From the NCBI GenBank assembly GCA_028583685.1, contig JAMXIF010001253.1, positions 101,088,677 to 101,152,676 of the forward strand: a DNA stretch of 64,000 bases. Reading direction: 5' to 3'. Made by a program: the position numbers and the translations under genes. The notes beneath the pieces are model-generated. The model was not told where the DNA came from. It made no database searches and saw only the letters and a program-made list of their open reading frames with translations. Shown in pieces: positions 11,813-22,559 of this stretch (positions are counted from its first letter, which is position 1; every line of letters begins with the position of its first letter). This DNA comes from Petaurus breviceps papuanus. Taxonomy: Eukaryota; Chordata; Mammalia; Diprotodontia; Petauridae.

Positions 11813-12295
11813 TGTTAACCAGACTGAACTGGTCTCTCACCTGTGAATGACTGGAGTGGAACAGAGCAGGCTAGAGACAGAATCAGAAATCAAACAGAAG
11901 TTTAATTTCAAAGTGAGGGGCACGACTTGTGAGTAAGGATGGAACAAGATACAAGTGCTGGGGCCTTACCTGTGGTTGGGGGGGGAACCTGAGACAGTGT
12001 GGGGAGATCTCAATATTTATACCAACGACTGTGCAGTGAGTTGTAGCCCTGACAATAAGGGCTAACAGCAACAATGTGACAAGTTTGATTCATAGCAGGG
12101 CTTTACGTCGGAAACATGGGTAATTTGTACAGTGCTGGTAGGAGCTCAGGGAACACTTGATATTGGTCAAAGCAATACAAGAACTATGTGATTTTGCCAG
12201 ATGATGAGATCGTACAGAGAGTGAATGCAAAGGATTGTTGTTATGTAAAGCTCAGGGCACATCTTGCTTGCTAGCCCTTAGCTTTGGAAAACAGG
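11813..12295 (-). repeat. Solo LTR of an endogenous retrovirus (fossil), family A
   Basis: On the complement it runs from CCTGTTTT to GGTTAACA, with a TATA-like 'ggtataaata' and an ATTAAA poly(A) signal about 90 bp before the end. Flanks 'gtact' and 'gtatt' give a 5-bp TSD with one mismatch. The same family appears in + orientation at 34195-34878. No internal genes are adjacent, so it is a solo LTR. Divergence between the two copies suggests considerable age. Confidence 0.75.
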
Positions 12296-12309
12296 GTATT
12301 TCCTAATAT

Positions 12310-12900
12310 CTTGGCATATTTATACACCAAAATATCTTTCTCTGTGTTCAATCCTTCTTTGTCTATTTCAGATAATAATGAAGTTCATCTGATTCCCTCT
12401 CCTCCATTCCTTCCTCAATATTTAATTACTCTTCTTACACATCCCAATTATGAGAAATAGAAAAGTTCCACACCTTCTTCCTCCTTTCTACCCTCATGAA
12501 TTCCTTCTTTTTTCCCCCTCTCTTTTCTTTATTTTCTTCAAACCCTCAGAATAGAACCAATCCACCCCATACGACCCCCAGATTGTTTTATTTAACTCCT
12601 TCAATAGATTTTGAGGATATTGAACTTCTGAAAGGATACTTGTTTCTTCTCCCTCTATTAGAATGTCAGTATTACATCATCATATGGTATCCTTTCCAGT
12701 TGCTGAAATAAATTTACCTTTCTAGGTTTCTCTGGAATCTTGTAAAGTCCTCTATTCAATTAAAGATCATTCCCCCCTCACTTTTAGGATTATATTTTGT
12801 TTTTCAGGGTACATTATTCTTAGTTGCATTACTCTTTTGCCTTTGGGAACATTGTATTCTGAGTTTTCCTGTACTGGAATTTGGTGCCAGGGTCAGACTC
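12310..12900 (-). repeat. L1 LINE internal fragment, probable
   Basis: 'ctaggtttctctggaatctt', 'aaagtcctctattcaatta' and 'tacattattcttagttgca' recall the complement of the marsupial L1 ORF1-ORF2 region. The 5' half (12310-12600) is pyrimidine-rich and less sure. Confidence 0.5.
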
Positions 12901-13665
12901 CACCCTCTGCTCTCTATGTGGTCTCAACATGGATCCTCTGGACCATTGTGCTGACTTCCAACTCTCAGGATCAAGTTTCCTTGGATCTTTGTGGTTCAGA
13001 GAGATAATTATCCAGGGCTGACTGGCATCTTAGGACAGAGCTTTAGAGACTTAAGAATCCCTTGGCCTGAGCTGTTCTGATCCAAACTTTGTGGAACTAT
13101 GCTGGTCTGGTCCCTGCCTGATGCTACTCCCTGGGGCTTCCAAGGTACCATGCCCCGGCTTTCTGACCTCCCTGTGATGGAGGCTTGAGAAGTAAATAAA
13201 TTAGATGAGAGAATTCTCAAAGAAGGAGGATGTGAAACATTTCTGGCCATTTTTATCGTTGAAAGATGTACAATACAATGAAAATACAAATTGGACTAAA
13301 AGCGAAACAGAAAGCTTGCATATCATTAATATAATAAATGACACAATAGTTTTTCAAGAGAGTTAAGTCAAACTTTAGCTTCTCTGCAAAATGAAAAGTA
13401 ATAATTCTGGTTAAGATCCATAGTTACTGGTTCAAAATCTGTACAGTGCTGGGTAAATTACTAGCAAAGCACTTTACCATATTCCTCTTTGAGTTAAGCC
13501 TTCTCCATCTTTCTTAACAGAATGTGTCAAACATTATAACCAAAAGATGAGAATAGCCATTAACACTTCAAATATAGGGCTATATATGGTTATATATTTA
13601 ATACAAATAATTTACAGCTTCTACTACTTAAAACATCTGAAAAAAACATAATAATATATTGGCTG
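12901..13665. other. No recognisable gene
   Basis: Unclassified. A 93-codon minus frame at 13008-13289 shows no known domain. Confidence 0.5.
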
Positions 13666-13667
13666 AG

Positions 13668-13960
13668 AATCAATCAATAAACATTCATTAAACACCTTCT
13701 ATGTGGTAGGCACTGTGCTAAGTGCCAGGGATACAAAAAGAGGCAAGAGAGAATACCCATCCTCAAGGAGTTTACAATCTAATTGGGGAGATAACCATGC
13801 AAACAAATATAGCTAAATAAAGCAAGCCATATACAGGATAAGTAGGAAATAGTTAAATTAAATTAATTAAAATAGGGACAACATTGGAATTAAGAGGGGT
13901 TAGGGAAAGCTCCTTATAGAAGGTGGGATTTTAGTTGGGACTTAACTCCTGCTGAGTGCA
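13668..13960 (-). repeat. L2 LINE 3'UTR
   Basis: Complement of L2 end: 'aataaacattcattaaacac', 'cactgtgctaagtgccaggg', 'ctcaaggagtttacaatcta', then 'tagaaggtgggattttagt'. Confidence 0.85.
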
Positions 13961-15035
13961 CGTAATGTTTTTAGAACAATATAGGGGTGTGATGGTAAAT
14001 ATTTAATAATCAAACTCTCTGGGGGAAAATGTATGCATACACATTAAGCTTAATCTGTGTTACCTATATTTTCTCAAGTTTAGAAATCAACGAAACAATA
14101 ATTCAAGCCCTAAATTGTCATGATCTCAGATTTCTGAGGTTTAAGCATATGTCTACACTGAAAATTTAATATTTGGTTCTTGGAAGGTGGTTAGAACAGG
14201 CTCCAGCATACCCCTGGAAGGAGGCAATATTTATAAATATTTTTGTCTTCTCCAAGCAAGATATATTGACCATAAGACTAGCAGAAAAAAAGCTGAGGGT
14301 GAGCGTATTGGAATCTGATGCCAAAGCTGAATTGGAAGAACATATTTAGCATACTTAAAATGTAAGCAATATTAGTCTTAACACAAAATTGTAGCAAGGT
14401 AAAATGGATGACAATGAATCCAAAGGTATTAAACAAATGTTTGCACAATGTTAATGACATATATGGCTTAGAATTCCAAAGTAGCTATAGAAAGATGAAC
14501 ATTTCATTGTCAAATAAGAGGAAAAAGACTTGTAGATGTTCTCAGACAATATAATCTTGGAATAAACAGACCTCACAGTAAAGAATGTCAACATATATAT
14601 GTTATTTGATTTGACCACTCTAACTGAAAGTGGAGTCTCTCTGGAGATATCCAATGAAATGGCTAAAGTTCGAGGATGTAAACTAAAGGAACTCCATGGG
14701 TAACATCCATATGAACTCAACCAATAATACATTAACAATGAAGCACTGAACAAATAGTTATGTCATGGAGATTTGATTATAGAAATAGAAAGGTTTATGA
14801 CAGTAATTCAGGATCAAATCAATATAATCAGAAATTATAGAAAGGTTATTTTTAAGGATACTGGATTTATTGATTACTACAGATTATATAGTAAATTAGC
14901 TTATCACTGTAGGTTGTAAACATTTAGCATCCACCAGATAACTAGAAAGACATAATCATGTGGCTAGAATTATATACTTGAAGCTTGTTCTCCTTTATAA
15001 ATTACTAATGACCTAATACTATGAATACAAGTCCC
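13961..15035. other. No recognisable gene; AT-rich unclassified DNA
   Basis: I see no repeat head or tail, no coding domain and no paired splice signals. Minus frames of 60 and 100 codons at 14278-14753 are hydrophobic and AT-driven. A decayed element cannot be excluded. Confidence 0.5.
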
Positions 15036-15190
15036 AAAATATTCCTTTTTTTTTCTTTTTGGAGGGCAGCTGGGGTTAAGCAACTTGCCCAAGGTCACAG
15101 GGCTAGTTTTGTGCTAAGTGCCTGAGGCCAGATTTGAACTCAGGTCCTCCTGACTCCAGGGCCAGTGTTCTATTCACTGTGCTACCTAAC

Positions 15191-16338
15191 TGTGATAGTA
15201 ATGGCATTTAAAGATTCCCCTGTATTGGCTTGGTTTTCAAATTGATTGTGTTAAAACCCAGAGCTTGTTAATGCCACCTGTGGGATGGACTTGTTGATGT
15301 GAAAAGAAAGTCCTGAACTGGGAGGAGCTGGTGACGTAGATTTGGAGAGACAAGAGAGAGGCAGAAGAACTTTTTTTTGGAAGCAGCACCTCGTGGAGAG
15401 AGAGAGACTAAGAGAATTGCTGGTGGCTGCTTTGAATTGCCCTGGACTTTTGAGACCTGCCCCCTGAGCTGCCAAGGACTGAGGAGACATGGCTATTTTG
15501 CTGGTACTTTGTCTGTCTGTTTTGATGTTGTTTTGCCAGATTTGTCCACTGGTGAAAGACAGTCCTTTTGTTGAAGAAGTCCTGGAACCTGGCTGTTCAC
15601 TAAGAAGCCCTGAGACTGTCCTGCAGACAGAGAGTGAATACTGTCCACTGGTGAAGGACAGTGCTGTTGTTGCAGGGGTCTGGAGACTGTCCTGCAGACA
15701 GAGTGAATACTGTCCACTGGTGAAGGACAGTGCTGTTGTTGCAGGGGTCTGGGAACCTTTCTGTTGGTTCAGAAGCCCTGAAGAAGGATTTTCTTGTTGT
15801 ATGTTTACAGAAATCCTGGGAGAGGGCTTTGCTAATGTTTTCAGGGGTTCTAGGACTGTTCTACAGACAGAGGATGAATTAATGAAGGGACTGGCAACGT
15901 ATCTTGTGGCCTTGCTAAGCCTTGTCTCCCCAGGAACTAAGATTGCTGAGAACTTGCCTTGTGTCAATATGAAGAAAAGACCTCCATTTGGGTATTAAGT
16001 GCTGTGTTTAAACTTGATGTAACTCTGGGGTAGATTCAATTGAGATCCAGGGATGGGGAACTTTTGACCTTTTTGTGCTCTGTGATTGACAAATAAAGGT
16101 ATAGCCTAGGGGTGGAGAAGTATTTAGACCAGGGACTTTGTAATTGATTGAATGATTGGAAGGTCCTGGGGTGGGGTAGTCCTTGGAGATTATTTAATCA
16201 CATTTAGTAATTGCTGTATTTGGAATGATGTCATGTTTTGATCTTCTCTGTTCTTGGTTGGTCACTGAATAAAATGGAGAGCACCTATGCTGGTATTTTG
16301 AACCTTGGGAAGTTGCCTTTTCTTGGCATTACATTACA
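15191..16338 (+). repeat. Solo LTR of an endogenous retrovirus (fossil), family B
   Basis: The element starts TGTGATAGTAATG and ends CATTACATTACA, an imperfect terminal inverted repeat of TG...CA type. It is bracketed by the 5-bp TSD 'ctaac' (15186-15190, 16339-16343). An AATAAA signal lies about 70 bp before the end, giving + orientation. Long open frames on both strands lie wholly inside this LTR and are not called as genes. A second copy is at 28486-29957. It is younger than the SINE it splits. Confidence 0.9.
15613..15752 (+). repeat. Two-copy tandem repeat in the LTR upstream part
   Basis: Units 15613-15683 (71 bp) and 15684-15752 (69 bp) both begin 'agactgtcctgcagacagag' and end 'gcaggggtctgg'. 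A third, more diverged partial unit precedes them near 15540-15590. The placement recalls U3 direct repeats. Confidence 0.85.
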
Positions 16339-16360
16339 CTAACCACCCCCAAAAATATTC

Positions 16361-16718
16361 TTGAAAATTCAACAAATACATTTGAATGGACCTGGAGCAT
16401 CATGGCTGATAGAGCTATTGGTGACAACTGCCTAGATATAACATCAATCCATACAAATTGAAAAGCAAGTAGAGGTTAATATACTGACTACTCACAATCT
16501 CTCCAAACCACATGGAGTGAAAAGCTTGCAAAATACAGAGACCCATAGGAACAAAGTAAAACCAGGTAGGAAGTAGAGGAGGTAATAAAGTCTCAAAGAT
16601 GACCATTATTCAATTACAAAAAGACAGTCATTTCATGCATTTGAGCAATGGTCTGCAAACCATTAACTATAGGAGACTAATAACAGGGTAGTGATTTATT
16701 CTTAGTCAGTCTCTGGTT
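16361..16718. other. No recognisable gene
   Basis: Unclassified, AT-rich. It may continue the material of 13961-15035, from which it is separated only by the SINE/LTR insertion. Confidence 0.5.
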
Positions 16719-17291
16719 TGTTGTTGTCCCATTGTTCAGTTGCATCTGACTCTTCATGAACCCCAGGACCATCACACGGCAGGCCTGTCTTCCACTACCT
16801 CTCAAAGTCTTACAAGTTCATGTTCATTGCTTCCATGACACTATCTATCCATATCATCCTCTGTTGTTGTTCCCTTCTCCTTTTACCTTCAATCTTTTCC
16901 AACGTGAGTCTTTTCCAATGAATCCTGTCTTCTCATTATGTGACCAAAGTATTTAAATTTCAGCTTCAGTATTTGACCTTCCAGTGAATAGACTGAATTA
17001 ACTTCTTTAAATATCGACTAATTTGATCTCTTTGCTGTCCAAGGGACTCTCAAAAGTCTTCTCTAGCGCTACAATTCGTGAGTCAATTCTATGGTGCTCA
17101 CCTTTCCTTATAGTCCAACTCTCACAGCTATACATTGCTACTGGAAAAACCATAGTTTGACTATACAGACTTTTGTCAGCAAGGGGATATCTCTGCTTTT
17201 TAGGATGTTGAAAAGATTTGCTATAGCTTTCCTTCCATGGAGCAAGTATCTTTTAATTTCAAGGTTGCAGTCACTGTCTGCAGTGATCTTT

Positions 17292-17912
17292 TTTAAAAAT
17301 ACATATTCAATTATTTTTATTTTTAGAAAACTGACTTTTCTCTTTTTCTTTTCTTATTTACTTTTAGTTTGCAACATTTAGTTACACAAGCTTTTGAGTT
17401 CCAAATTTTCTCCCCCTTGCTCTCCTCCCCCTCCCCCCCCATGGCAGCATGCAATCTGATATAGCTTCTACAAATACCTTCACATTAAACATTAGTCAAG
17501 TTGTAAAGAAGAATTATGACCAATGGAATGAACAATGAGAAAGAAGGGACAAAACAACAAAAAAAGAGAGAGCAAGTAGTTTGCTTCATTCTGCATTCAG
17601 ACTCTGTAGTTCTTTCTTTGAATGTGGATAGTCCTTTCCCATCATGAGTCTTTTGGAGTTGTCTTATAGCCTTTCATTGCTGAGAGGAGCCCAGTCTATC
17701 AAAGTTAGTCATCGCAGATATAATGTGTCTGTAATTGTGTACAATGTTCTCCTACTTCTGCTCCCCTTACTCAGCACCAGCTTATATAAGTCTCTCCAGG
17801 TTGTTATGAAGTCTGTCTACTCCTCATTTCTTATAGCACAATAGTATTCCATTACATTCATATACCACAACTTATTTAGCCATTCCCCATTTGATGGACA
17901 TCCCCTTGATTT
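17292..17912 (-). repeat. L1 3' end inserted in the RTE element
   Basis: Minus L1 with a 5'-truncated ORF2 end; its complement reads GEWLNKLWYMNVMEYYCAIR. It is bracketed by TSD 'tgcagtgatcttt' (from 17279 and at 17913-17925). Confidence 0.93.
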
Positions 17913-18642
17913 TGCAGTGATCTTTGACACCAGGAATATAAACTCTGACACTTCTTGCATTTCTTCTCCCTCTCTTTGCCAGGAAGTGATGGGACCAGTT
18001 GCCAAAGTCTTAGTTTTTTTTTTTTATGTTAAGCTTCAAGCCAACTTTCACATTCTCCTCTTTTACACTCCTCAATAGGCTTCTTATTTCCTTTTCACTT
18101 TCTGCCATCAGAGTGGTATCATCTGCATATTAGAGATTGCTGACTTTTCTTTCAGCAACCTCAATTCTGGTTTTTTGTTCATCCAGTCCAGCATTTTACA
18201 TGATGTCCTCTGTATATAAATGAAATAAATAAGGTGACATCATATTCCTTTTGCAATCTTAAACCAATTAGTTGTTCAATGTTTGGTTTTAGCTGTTGTT
18301 TCTTGGCTTGCATACAGGTTCCTCAGGAGACAAGTAAGATGATGTGGAACTCCTGTCTGCCACATTTTGTTGTGATTCACACAAGGTTCAGTGTAGTCAA
18401 TGAAGCAGAACCAGATGTTTTTTTTTTCTTAAACTCCCTTGCTTTCTCCACAATCCAGTAAATGTTGGCAATTTGGTCCCTAGTTCCTTTGCCTCTTCAG
18501 AAACCAGCCTGCTCTTCTGGTAATTTTCAGTTCATGTATTGCTGAAGCCTAGCTTGCAGAATCTTAAGCATAACCTTGCTGGTATATGAAATGAGCAGAA
18601 TTGTTCAGTAATTTGAACATTCTTTGGCAGTACCCTTCTCTC

Positions 18643-18797
18643 TCTCTCTTTTTTTTTTTTGGAGGGCAGTTGGGGTTAAGTGACTTTCCCAAAGTCACAT
18701 GGCTAGTAAGTGTGTTAAGTGTCTGAGGCTGGATTTGAACTCAGGTCCCCCTGACTTTCAGGCCAGTGCTCTATTCATTGCACCACCTAGCCACCCC
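18643..18797 (-). repeat. Marsupial CORE-SINE inserted in the RTE element
   Basis: From 'tttggagggcagttggggtt' to 'gcaccacctagccacccc'. TSD 'gcagtacccttct' / 'acagtactcttct' lies on both sides. Confidence 0.93.
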
Positions 18798-19299
18798 GAC
18801 AGTACTCTTCTTTAGGACTGGGATGAAAACTGATCTTTTCCAATTTAGTGGCCACTGTTAAGTTTTCCAAATTTGCTGGCATATTGAGTGCAGCACTTTA
18901 ACAGCATCATCTTTTAGGATTTTTAGTAACTCACCTGGAATTCCATCACCTTCAATAGCCTTATGCTTCCTATATCCCACTTGACTTCATTCTCTAGGAT
19001 GTCTGTGTAACCACACCATCATAGTTATTGGTAATATTTGTTTATTTATATTATTAAGATCTTTCTTGTATAGTTCTTTTGTGTATCCGTGATGCTTCTT
19101 AGTCTCTTCTGCCTCTGTTAATTCCTTAACATTTTTGTCTTTTATCATGCCCATTTTTGCATGAAGCATTCCCTTAATATCTCTGATTTTCTTGTCTTTC
19201 CCATTCTACTGATTTCTTCTTCTTTTTTTTTTTTGCATTGCTCTTTTAAGAAAACCTTCTTATCTGCTTCTGGTTGAACCCTATAATGCTTTCCTTTTA

Positions 19300-19475
19300 G
19301 CAATCTTATGAAATAAGCATTGTAAATATTATTTTTCTCATTTTACATGAGGAAACTGACATTCAGAGAGGATAACTGACTTGCTCAAGGTTGCACAATT
19401 AGGAATGGCTAAAGCCTGGATTCAAATTTAAGTCTCTTGACTCCAAGTCTAATTCTCTTTCCAGGAAAGAAAGGT
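19300..19475 (-). repeat. MIR
   Basis: 'cattttacatgaggaaactg', 'acttgctcaaggttgcacaa' and 'ctggattcaaatttaagtc' are complement MIR. Confidence 0.75.
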
Positions 19476-19879
19476 TTAGAACTTAGGTCTCTCACAAACC
19501 TATGATCTTACCATGAGACAACATTATCTTTAATTTTCAAACTTATGAGCAAAGGGTCATTTTGTGTTATCAGAGCTTAGTGTTATAATAAAAGTTACAG
19601 AAAAGTTAATATATCACATGATTAATGGTATACATGATGTGACATGATAATTGTCTATTGATGATAGTTTCCATAAATGACTGCAGTTAGTATTACTTTT
19701 AAATAAGCAAGACAAAGCTTTAGTTCTCCTGTTTTAATTTTGTTTTCAAATATCTTTATTCAGCATTCACAATTTTCCTTGCTATGATGTCTTTAGTTGT
19801 TTTTTTTATACTATGACATTTAAAAAGTTTGAGAGACATAGTTTCTGGATAATTTAATCATTTTATTAATAAGACTAGC
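19476..19879. other. No recognisable gene
   Basis: AT-rich DNA without a recognised family. Confidence 0.5.
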
Positions 19880-20220
19880 ATGATTATTAATAAAGGGTCA
19901 GTGGCACTCTCCAATGCCAAAGACTCTTCATGGTGGTGGGCTTACAGTTTCTATGCCCTTGGAAGAGGTGTTCCTGAGGGTGGCAATAAACTCTGATTGG
20001 TTAACAATTAATGAGAGAACATATTACAGTGAGGGGTTAGACTGTATTCCAGTGAGGGTCTTGGGAGTAACTTGGATTACCCAAGTCTTGATCAAAGAGG
20101 CTCATCAATGTCCATATCACTTGTCTGACATAAGGGAGAATCCACATTTCCCCAGACCAGTCTGAGTAAACACAATGAGCAGAAATCCTTCTATTATCCC
20201 AAACTTACAATTTCTTTTAC
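19880..20220 (-). repeat. Unclassified repeat-like block, possibly an LTR fossil
   Basis: The complement contains TGTAAGTTTGGGA near its start and 'gttaaccaatcaga', a CCAAT-type motif. It feels like a marsupial interspersed repeat, but I cannot name it or fix its ends. The 83-codon + frame inside is not supported. Confidence 0.3.
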
Positions 20221-20252
20221 TGTTTTTGATTAGATCTTAGCCTACATAAGTC

Positions 20253-20320
20253 TTTTTTTTTCTTTTTGAAGGGGGGAAGGCAGGCCATTGGGGTTAAGTG
20301 ACTTGCCCAAGGTCACAGGC

Positions 20321-20353
<33 letters not shown>

Positions 20354-20438
20354 AGAGAAGTGTCTGAGGCAGGATTTGAACTCAGGTCCTCCTGACTCCA
20401 GGGCCAGTGCTCTATTCACTGTGTCATCTAGCCACCCC
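20253..20438 (-). repeat. Marsupial CORE-SINE with internal GT array
   Basis: Minus copy with TSD 'cctacataagtct' (20240-20252, 20439-20451). A (GT)n run at 20325-20353 interrupts the SINE between 'ggctagttt' and 'aagtgtctgaggc'. Confidence 0.93.
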
Positions 20439-20451
20439 CCTACATAAGTCT

Positions 20452-21127
20452 GCAAGATTTTTCACAATGGTTGATTTCTGGATGAGGAAGCAGAAAAGGG
20501 GGAAAAAACCTTGGTGCCAATACAATAATTGGTTATTAAGTACAAGAAATAAATAATCGTTTCTTTCAATGTACACATCTGAAATGACAAAGATTCTAAA
20601 TTTCCTTTCCCAAAAGCTGAAGTTCTCTTGTTCTGACCCCCCTCCATATTTTAAGGTTAATATTTCCTATGTGCCTCTCATGTGCTCCCATCATCTTTAC
20701 CTCACAATCCTAACATTGGTGAGATCCTTGTTGTCACCTGCTTTTATTCTCTTATTGGTTATCCTTAAAAGGGATTAAGAATGCAAAGAATCAGAGTCAT
20801 GAGACTATTGCCTATTGAGTCTAGCTGGGAGGAGATCATGATCACTTTTATGTAGGGTATCTGGAGGAGAGATACTGCCAAGATCCGTGATTTTAGGGAG
20901 GAGAGAGAGCACAATAAGAATGGGCTGAATCTGTGGCATATGGGAGTCTTGGAGGAGAAAGATGAAAGTGAAGAAAAGTTGGGGCTAAGTGAGGAAGATA
21001 AAAAGGGGAGGGATTTGCCTATCTCAGATAGCCTTTTTTTTATTCCTTCTGAACTAGACCCCATCTGCTTTGCCACTGGATCCTAAAGTCTACTGTGCAT
21101 TTCCTATTGACTTACAGAAGAAACCTC
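20452..21127. other. No recognisable gene
   Basis: Unclassified. The 103-codon minus frame at 20765-21076 is serine-rich and pyrimidine-driven, with no domain. Confidence 0.5.
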
Positions 21128-21240
21128 TCATCTGAGTTTCTTCTTAAATTCTCTGGGCATCAGTTGCCTCATCTTTAAAATGATAGGGCTGGATTAGTTA
21201 TCTCTACAGTTTTTCCAAATCCAACATTCTGAGTTTATGC
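21128..21240 (+). repeat. MIR 3' half
   Basis: 'cagttgcctcatctttaaaa' then 'tagggctggattagttatc' follows sense MIR-type order. Confidence 0.6.
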
Positions 21241-21364
21241 TCAAAGTTAAAAGAAATAAAATCTTTCATTTCTCAATTGTAGATAAAAGGCTCAAAAAAT
21301 GAAAACTCCTGGGAGAGGAGGCAAATTGATATGAATGAGTTTCAGTTAAAACATAAATGCTCAG

Positions 21365-21835
21365 GCAGATTTTCAGAAAAACCTGGAAAGACTTGCATGA
21401 ACTGATGCTGAATGAAGTGAGCAGAACCAGGAGAACATTGTATATAGTAACAGCCACATTGTGTGATGACTGACTTTGATAGACTTAGCTCTTCCCAGCA
21501 ATGCAAGGATTTAAGACAATTCCAAGGGACTCATGATGGAGAAAGTGCTGTCCACATCCAGAGAAAGAAATGTGGAGTCTGAGTACAGACTGAAGCTTAC
21601 TATTTTCTCTCTCTCTCTTTATTTCTTGTGTTTTTTTCCTTTTGTTCTGATTCTTTTTTCACAACATGACTGACTAATGTGGAAATATGTTTAATATGAT
21701 TGTACATGTATAGCCTATATCAGATTGCATGCCATCTTGGGGAGGGGAGAGAAAAAAATTGGAACTCAAAATCTTGTAAAAGTAAATGTTGAAAACTATC
21801 TTTGCAGTAATTGGAAAAAATAAAATACTATGGTG
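21365..21835 (+). repeat. L1 LINE 3' end, 5'-truncated
   Basis: 'cctggaaagacttgcatgaa', 'agtgagcagaaccaggagaa', 'gactttgatagacttagctc', 'tatatcagattgcatgcc' and a terminal AATAAAATACTA mark a well-preserved L1 3' end. Confidence 0.92.
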
Positions 21836-21983
21836 GAAAAACACAAACACCATTAGATCTTTCCTTGTTCTAGTGAGATAGGAAGTTTCCCACTAGAGCT
21901 AGTAGGGATGGGCTAGGGTGGGATGTGGACTACTCTGCATCAGATAATGCTATGGAGGAAAAAAAAAATGAAAAAAAAATCAC

Positions 21984-22212
21984 AATGGATTGGGCACTGC
22001 ACTTGGAATCAGGAAGACCTCAGTTCAAATCCTACTTCAAAAACTTTCTAGCTATGTGACTTTAGGCAAGCTACTTTGTCCCTCCCAACCTGTTTTCTCA
22101 TTTAAAAAAATGGGAATAATAATAGTAATTACCTCCCAGGGTTTGCCGTAAGGACAAAATGAGTTAATCTATATAAAGCACTTTGCATACCTTAAAACAC
22201 TAAATAAATGCT
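21984..22212 (+). repeat. MIR, nearly full length
   Basis: 'cagttcaaatcctacttcaa', 'tatgtgactttaggcaagct', 'gggaataataatagtaatta', then 'taaagcactttgcatacc'. Confidence 0.85.
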
Positions 22213-22214
22213 TC

Positions 22215-22281
22215 CTATATACACACACTATCTATGCATATATGTGTGTATGTATGTATGTGTACATAAACACACACACAC

Positions 22282-22340
<59 letters not shown>

Positions 22341-22341
22341 T
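22215..22341. repeat. Compound microsatellite TA/CA/TATG and (GATA)n
   Basis: Mixed alternating purine-pyrimidine repeats run to 22280, followed by about 14 GATA units at 22283-22341. It adjoins the MIR 3' end. Confidence 0.95.
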
Positions 22342-22559
22342 ACTCATGTTTAGGAATCAGGAAAGAACAAATAAGCTAAAGACCTCCTTCAGGGATTTTG
22401 CAATTTTGTTTAGTCTAGTCTATTCATGTCCATTTGTGCCTGAACAAATAGAATTGCTGTGCAAAGATGCTTCTTATTCTGTGCTATGGAAGTCAGCCAC
22501 TGTTCTAAGGACTTTATTCAGGGGTGAGTTGAGATTAATGTCATAGGTCCTGGATTAGG

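Larger units (their letters stand above)
15045..16351 (-). repeat. Marsupial CORE-SINE split by a solo LTR
   Basis: The SINE body occupies 15045-15190 and its last bases, 'caccccc', lie at 16344-16351. The outer TSD 'aaaatattc' is at 15036-15044 and 16352-16360, proving that both halves are one insertion. Confidence 0.93.
16719..19290 (-). repeat. RTE/BovB LINE, minus strand, twice interrupted
   Basis: The 3' end (lowest coordinate) reads 'attgttcagttgcatctgac', complement of the BovB tail. The minus frame at 18987-19169 reads MLHAKMGMIKDKNVKELTEA, matching a BovB reverse-transcriptase segment, and the minus frame at 17913-18005 begins MATGPITSWQ then FIFLVSKITA, another BovB RT block. An L1 (17292-17912) and a SINE (18643-18797) sit inside. 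Frames are broken, so this is an old, dead copy lacking the 5' part. Confidence 0.92.

Noticed and set aside
15251-15998. Open frames of 238 codons (minus) and 169 codons (+)
   Set aside because: They lie entirely inside the solo LTR. The two strands are open together because of the 70-bp repeats, and no known protein is recognised.
19914-20165. 83-codon + open frame
   Set aside because: It lies in a repeat-like block (possible LTR fossil) and has no recognisable protein features.
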